64,000 nt of DNA from Peptococcaceae bacterium (GTDB taxonomy: Bacteria > Bacillota > Dehalobacteriia > UBA4068 > UBA4997). This document shows, piece after piece, positions 59,566 to 64,000 of this stretch; within the stretch, counting starts at the first letter, position 1; each line of letters starts with the position of its first letter. Position numbers and translations under genes: made by a program. The stretch is taken from contig JAAWKH010000003.1 in the NCBI GenBank assembly GCA_022797295.1, positions 1 through 64,000 on the forward strand. The letters are read 5' to 3'. Under the pieces are notes generated by a model, which ran no database searches, was not told the origin of the DNA, and was given only the letters and a program-made list of their open reading frames with translations.

Positions 59566-61179
59566 ATGCTAAGTTTCAAACGCAAAGCCAAAACCTTCAA
59601 ATATAAAATAGAGGGAACGGAGGCTGCCGGCCGCTTTCGGGCCAGGCGGCTTTTGGGTGGCATAAAATGGCGCATTTTTCGTCATTTTATGCTATTTTCC
59701 TTGATTATGCTGGTGCTGCTCTGGTTGGCGCAGACGGTTTTTTTGGATACCATTTACAAGCAGGTGAAAACCAACGATATGCGCCGCGTTTCATTGGAAA
59801 TTAGCCAAAGCCTGCAAAATGATGGTTTTGAAAGCGACGAGTTGTCTGATGTGATGTACGCCGTGGCTCGCAACAATTATATGTGCGTGTTGGTTGCCAA
59901 GCTGACCCCAGACGCCGGCCTGAATTTGCGGGCGCAAAGCGTGGATGTGAATGCCAGTTGCATTATTCATGAGCTTAACGCGGGCGAGGTGCTGGTTTTG
60001 GCGGCAGAGGCAGCCAAAAATGAAGGCAGCGTTTTCTATGAATTAGATTTTGGGCCTGGCATACATGAAAACAGTGAGCTGGCCCAGTTGCTGGGCAAGC
60101 GCTTTCGCTATCTCACCCGTTTTTATCAGTTGAATTATGATATTCCAACGATGTTGTTATCCGTGCGTTTGGTGGACACGGAAACAGACGGGCAATATGT
60201 GGTGCTGATAAACGGCAACATTGCTCCGCTGGACGCCACTGTCAGCACACTGCGCCTGCAACTGGTGCTGCTCACTGGGGTGATGATGCTGCTGGGCTTT
60301 ATTATGGCGTTGGTGGTGGCCGGCCACATTTCCCGGCCGATTATTCACATCAGCAAGCTTTCCCGCCGGCTGGCTCAAGGCGATTTTGAGCTGGATTTTA
60401 GCGTGCCCAAGGCCGATTTGGAAATCAGCGAGCTGGCGGAAACGTTGAACTATGCCGCTGTGGAGCTGGCTAAAACGGAGCAGCTGCAACGCGACCTTAT
60501 CGCCAACATTTCACATGATTTGCGCACCCCGCTAACTTTGATTACAGCTTACGGCGAGGCTATGCGCGACTTGCCCGGTGAAAACACGCCGGAAAATGTG
60601 CAGGTGATTATTGATGAAACAGAACGCCTTTCCGTGCTGGTGAATGATTTGCTGGATATGTCCAAATTGCAGGCCGGTGCTATCAAGCTGGAGCGGCGGG
60701 AGTTTGAGCTGACAGAGCTGATTGAAAGTATTATTGTGCGTTTTAACAAGCTGATGGCCACCGAGGGCTACACCATTGATTTTGTGCCGGCCGCCCGCCT
60801 GTGGGTGGAGGCGGATGAAATTAAGCTGACTCAGGTTATCTACAATTTGATTAACAACGCCGTCACTTACACCGGCCCGGATAAGCTGGTGAAAATCCGT
60901 CAGTTGCTGCACCGTTCCGGCCACGGCAGCCGTGTGCGTATTGAGGTTATTGACACCGGCGAGGGGATTGCTCCAGAGCAGATTAAAGACATCTGGCGGC
61001 GTTACTACAAAGGCAGCGCCAATCACCAGCGCAGCCGGGCCGGCAACGGGTTGGGCCTGGCCATTGTCAAGAATATTCTGGATTTGCATGGCGGGGCTTA
61101 CGGCGTGGAGAGTACCGCCGGCCAGGGCAGTTGCTTCTGGTTTGAGCTGGAGGTGAAGCGGCAGGAACCGCTGACCTAA
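59566..61179 (+). CDS. Sensor histidine kinase
   Basis: A 537-residue membrane kinase. Two helices (about residues 38-62 and 222-250) enclose an outside domain of about 160 residues. HAMP follows, then the H-box LIANISHDLRTPLTLI near residue 307, N-box NLINNAVTYTG, and G-boxes DTGEGIAPEQ and GNGLGLAIV. A soluble 35-residue basic N-terminus precedes the first helix. It partners the preceding regulator. Confidence 0.94.
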   Translation: MLSFKRKAKTFKYKIEGTEAAGRFRARRLLGGIKWRIFRHFMLFSLIMLVLLWLAQTVFLDTIYKQVKTNDMRRVSLEISQSLQNDGFESDELSDVMYAVARNNYMCVLVAKLTPDAGLNLRAQSVDVNASCIIHELNAGEVLVLAAEAAKNEGSVFYELDFGPGIHENSELAQLLGKRFRYLTRFYQLNYDIPTMLLSVRLVDTETDGQYVVLINGNIAPLDATVSTLRLQLVLLTGVMMLLGFIMALVVAGHISRPIIHISKLSRRLAQGDFELDFSVPKADLEISELAETLNYAAVELAKTEQLQRDLIANISHDLRTPLTLITAYGEAMRDLPGENTPENVQVIIDETERLSVLVNDLLDMSKLQAGAIKLERREFELTELIESIIVRFNKLMATEGYTIDFVPAARLWVEADEIKLTQVIYNLINNAVTYTGPDKLVKIRQLLHRSGHGSRVRIEVIDTGEGIAPEQIKDIWRRYYKGSANHQRSRAGNGLGLAIVKNILDLHGGAYGVESTAGQGSCFWFELEVKRQEPLT

Positions 61180-61242
61180 ACGCCAACGACAAAATACCAA
61201 TAATATCCGTGAAAATTTTGGGGATATTTTGGGGAAATAGTG

Positions 61243-61271
61243 TTGTAATTCTCACCGTTTCGGTGTAAAAT
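61243..61271 (+). promoter_or_regulatory. Promoter of the MBOAT operon
   Basis: TTGTAA at 61243-61248 and TAAAAT at 61266-61271 with a 17 bp spacer. Confidence 0.65.
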
Positions 61272-61338
61272 ATAAGGTACGGGTCATTTTGTACACCGTT
61301 TATAGACAATCTTGTGAGAGCGGAGGAGTTTTTGCAGC

Positions 61339-62826
61339 GTGCTGTTTTCCAGTGTTGAATTTTTGTGCGGCTTTTTGCCGTTTACCTTGATGGTATATTA
61401 TTTGTTGCCCGGCCGCCGGCTGCGCAACCGTTTCCTGTTGCTGGCTAGCTTGTTCTTTTACGCCTGGGGCGAGCCTCTTTACGTGTTGCTGATGTTGGCC
61501 TGCATTGCCGGCAATTACACGTTTGGCTTGCTGGCGGCTTTGTTTCGCCGCCAAGATGTAAAGTGGCTGGAAAAGCTGGGCCCCTGGCCGGCGCGCCTGA
61601 ATATCGTTTTGATGTTGGCGTTTAACCTGGGCCTGCTTGGCGTTTACAAATATGCCGGCTTTGTGGTGAGCAACCTGAACCAGAGCTTTGGTCTTCAGCT
61701 GGAGGACCCCGGCCTGGTGCTGCCGATTGGTATTTCCTTTTTCACCTTTCAGGGGATGAGCTATGTGCTGGACGTTTTCCGAGGCCAGGCGCAGGCCCGG
61801 CGTAATGTGCTGGATGTGGGGCTTTACGTGGCCTTTTTCCCGCAGCTGATTGCCGGCCCCATTGTGCGCTACAACACTATCGCCAAGGAGATTGACGGCC
61901 GCCGGGAAAACTGGCGCGATTTTGCGGCCGGGGTGGATTTGTTCATCATTGGCCTAGGCAAAAAGGTGTTGTTGGCCAACAACTTCGCTCTGATTGCGGA
62001 AAAGATTTTTGACGGCGCTACTTATGACAATCCGCTGGAGATGGCCGTGGCGGCCGCCTGGATTGCCGCCGTGGCCTACACCTTGCAAATTTACTTTGAT
62101 TTTAGCGGTTATTCCGATATGGCTTTGGGTTTGGGCCGCATGTTTGGTTTTCATTTTCTGCCCAACTTCAATTATCCTTACGTGGCCCGTTCCGTCACCG
62201 ATTTTTGGCGCAGATGGCATATGTCGCTTTCCAGCTGGTTTCGGGATTATGTTTACATCCCGTTGGGCGGCAACCGCCTGGGTCTGCCCCGGCAGATTGT
62301 CAATCTGTTTGCGGTTTGGCTGCTGACCGGTCTTTGGCACGGCGCTAACTGGACGTTTGTCGTTTGGGGGCTTTATTACTTCTGTTTTTTGGCGGTGGAA
62401 AAAATCTGCCGGGAAAAACTGCCCAAATTGGCCGGGCTGCTGGGTAAAATTCCGCTGTTGGGCAATCTGGTTACCATGTTGGTGGTGATTATCGGTTGGG
62501 TTATCTTCCGCAGTGCGGATTTGTCACAGGCGGTTCAGCACATCGGCCTGATGTTTGGTGTTTATGGCAACCCGCTGACGGATGAAATCTTTACTTTCCA
62601 AATGCTGGAAAATCGGGTGCAGCTGGCTGTGGCCTGCGTGGCCTGTCTGCCATTGTTGCCTCTGCTTAAACGCGGATTGCACCGTTTGCACGTGGTGTTG
62701 GGCCGGGGCTGGGTTGGCGTGCCGCTGGGCGTGCTGCGCGATTGCTGTTTGCTGTTGATGCTGCTGTTGGCGTTGGCCGCGCTGGCTAAGGGCAGCTACA
62801 ACCCGTTCATTTACTTTAACTTTTAG
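61339..62826 (+). CDS. MBOAT family O-acyltransferase (AlgI/DltB-like)
   Basis: A 495-residue polytopic protein of the membrane-bound O-acyltransferase family, closest in pattern to AlgI. SFFTFQGMSYVLDVFRGQ, the GGNRLG of WFRDYVYIPLGGNRLG and the active histidine in LLTGLWHGANWTFVVWG are typical. It passes acyl groups across the membrane to modify an exported polymer. The start is GTG with GGAGGAG upstream. The next gene encodes the usual extracytoplasmic partner. Confidence 0.93.
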   Translation: MLFSSVEFLCGFLPFTLMVYYLLPGRRLRNRFLLLASLFFYAWGEPLYVLLMLACIAGNYTFGLLAALFRRQDVKWLEKLGPWPARLNIVLMLAFNLGLLGVYKYAGFVVSNLNQSFGLQLEDPGLVLPIGISFFTFQGMSYVLDVFRGQAQARRNVLDVGLYVAFFPQLIAGPIVRYNTIAKEIDGRRENWRDFAAGVDLFIIGLGKKVLLANNFALIAEKIFDGATYDNPLEMAVAAAWIAAVAYTLQIYFDFSGYSDMALGLGRMFGFHFLPNFNYPYVARSVTDFWRRWHMSLSSWFRDYVYIPLGGNRLGLPRQIVNLFAVWLLTGLWHGANWTFVVWGLYYFCFLAVEKICREKLPKLAGLLGKIPLLGNLVTMLVVIIGWVIFRSADLSQAVQHIGLMFGVYGNPLTDEIFTFQMLENRVQLAVACVACLPLLPLLKRGLHRLHVVLGRGWVGVPLGVLRDCCLLLMLLLALAALAKGSYNPFIYFNF

Positions 62827-62846
62827 GCGGAAAGGGGAGGCTGATT

Positions 62847-64000
62847 TTGGACAAAACAAATGCAGATAAGCAGAAGTTGCTGGAGAAATATCCGGCTCTG
62901 CAAGCCTGGTTGGGACAACGCGGCCAAAAACGTCGGCCCCAGCCCCGGCGTTGGTTTTTGCCGGCGGCCTTTCTGCTGGTGATATTTGCTATGTGCGTGA
63001 ACACTTACGGCATTAATATTGTTGAATTTTACAATGAAATTGGCAAGGTTGCGGACGGCGCGGAGGAAAAGGACCTTACTTGGTATGAGGCCAGCGAGGC
63101 TTTGGTGGAGCATTGGACGGATAAAACCGTGGAGGAAATGGCCTTTAAGGATTTGCTGGTGGAGCTGCACGGCCTGGAAATGCGCCTGCTTGACCGCCAT
63201 TTTGTACGCGACGCCGACTATTCCTATTCCATTGTTAAGGATAACCACGATTGGCTGCAATTCATCACCTTTGAGGCGCAGCCCAGAGAGATTGTGCGGC
63301 GGATTGAAATTTTGCAGGATTTAGACATTCCGATTTTATACGTGCAGCCGCCAACCAAGCATATTGAGGGCTACACGGAGTTTCCCGTCACCCTGAACGA
63401 CCATTCCGACGAGAATGTGGCGGCCAACTTTGCCCTGCTGGATGAGGCCGGCGTGCCGTATTTGGATTTGCGGCAGGCGGCCGAGGAGGACGGGCTGGAC
63501 AAGGAGCGCATGTTTTATCGCACCGACCATCATTGGCGGGTGGAAACGGCTCTTTGGGCGGTTGGGCGCACCGTGCAGGAGATTGAGGAGCTTTTCGGCT
63601 GGCAGCTGGATCCGGACGGCGATTTTTGCGACCCTGCCAACTGGCGCAAAACGGATTATGGTCAAAACTTTTTGGGCAGCCAGGGCCGGCGTGTGGGGCC
63701 ATATTACGCTGGGCTGGATGATTTCACTCTGCTCACGCCGCTTTTCGACACTAAATTCCAGACGGAGCTGAAACAGCACACCGGCGAGCTCAAGGTGTTC
63801 TATGGCGATTTTGTCACAACGATTATTGACAAAACCTTGCTCACCGAGCCGTCCGTTTACACCAACCGCTACGGCGCTTACTGGGGCGCGGATTATCCCA
63901 CCTTGTTGGCGGATAATCTGAACAACAGCCGCGGCAAGACGGTGCTGCTGATTAAGGATTCCTACGGCCTGCCTTACGGCGCATTTTTGGCCACGATGGT
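62847..64000 (+). CDS. DHHW/AlgX-type SGNH acyltransferase partner (3' truncated)
   Basis: At least 384 residues, running off the window. A basic cytoplasmic N-terminus is followed by a membrane helix near residues 35-52 and an outside domain. The motif YRTDHHW (near residue 226) and a later LIKDSYGLPYG fit the DHHW/AlgJ-AlgX-like SGNH hydrolase fold, where Asp-His and the Ser of DSY make up the active site. It probably completes acyl transfer begun by the MBOAT protein. The start is a TTG with AAAGGGGAGG upstream, 20 bases after the MBOAT stop. Confidence 0.88.
   Translation, partial: MDKTNADKQKLLEKYPALQAWLGQRGQKRRPQPRRWFLPAAFLLVIFAMCVNTYGINIVEFYNEIGKVADGAEEKDLTWYEASEALVEHWTDKTVEEMAFKDLLVELHGLEMRLLDRHFVRDADYSYSIVKDNHDWLQFITFEAQPREIVRRIEILQDLDIPILYVQPPTKHIEGYTEFPVTLNDHSDENVAANFALLDEAGVPYLDLRQAAEEDGLDKERMFYRTDHHWRVETALWAVGRTVQEIEELFGWQLDPDGDFCDPANWRKTDYGQNFLGSQGRRVGPYYAGLDDFTLLTPLFDTKFQTELKQHTGELKVFYGDFVTTIIDKTLLTEPSVYTNRYGAYWGADYPTLLADNLNNSRGKTVLLIKDSYGLPYGAFLATM

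Overview
The window is a chromosomal segment of a Bacillota (Firmicutes) bacterium of roughly even GC content. The support is strong Shine-Dalgarno sites, many textbook -35/-10 promoters with 17 bp spacers, a BlaI/M56 regulatory pair, HicAB, HigBA and MntA-HepT modules, gyrB-gyrA, and a glyA, dCMP deaminase, UDP-GlcNAc 2-epimerase, AtpZ-like gene order. Genus cannot be set from the sequence alone; Clostridia or Negativicutes would fit. There is no rRNA operon, insertion sequence or CRISPR array, and one tRNA (Leu, CAG).

Layout. 1-6.2 kb: end of an unknown gene, a BlaI-type repressor with an M56 sensor protease carrying repeated extracellular modules, a sugar nucleotidyltransferase, a Uma2 nuclease-fold protein and a sodium:solute symporter. 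6.4-11.3 kb: response regulator, histidine kinase, ABC permease and ATPase (a VanRS/ABC-exporter type cassette), then cysK. 11.4-13.2 kb: membrane protein, ribbon-helix-helix protein, a compact locus of converging promoters around tiny ORFs, and a cold-shock protein. 13.3-17.8 kb: pepF, a DnaA-box-like cluster, YkgJ-type protein, folD and a possible zinc phospholipase-like protein. 17.9-23.1 kb: a plus-strand run of YitT-type permease, nitroreductase, sirtuin, MntA-HepT, two paralogous envelope proteins and HicAB. 23.1-28.3 kb: a phosphorelay of hybrid kinase, separate Hpt protein and a REC/HD-GYP/GGDEF protein that would turn over cyclic di-GMP. 28.6-33.8 kb: a decayed MNT-HEPN pair, three immunity-type proteins (DUF4253, DUF2262, SUFU), and HigB-HigA-Uma2. 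33.9-41.1 kb: tRNA-Leu, an ECF sigma factor with a membrane partner, gyrB and gyrA. 41.1-50 kb: a convergent small toxin/antisense RNA locus, paralogous propeller-like lipoproteins, an AT-rich block with secreted proteins and a second ECF sigma/anti-sigma pair, and a Sel1-repeat double AAA ATPase. 50-55 kb: secreted stalk-domain protein and the glyA cluster. 55-58 kb: divergent XRE regulators, a second type I toxin-like locus with a coupled leader ORF, a SUKH protein and DAHP synthase. 58.5-64 kb: a two-component system followed by an MBOAT acyltransferase and its DHHW partner, probably for acylation of an exported glycan.

The most notable material is a set of three small intergenic loci (12.3-12.8, 41.1-41.4 and 56.05-56.45 kb). 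Each has two strong promoters firing toward each other across a short ORF. The 41 kb locus is organised like the par/Fst type I toxin-antitoxin locus: a 20 bp direct repeat makes the small RNA exactly complementary to the start-codon region of a 29-residue membrane peptide, and both transcripts end at one shared terminator. The 56 kb locus adds a 13-codon leader whose stop overlaps the toxin start, like mok-hok coupling, plus an antisense RNA over the 3' end and matching 5' leaders on the two converging transcripts. These readings rest on sequence layout only; no transcript or toxicity data are available here.
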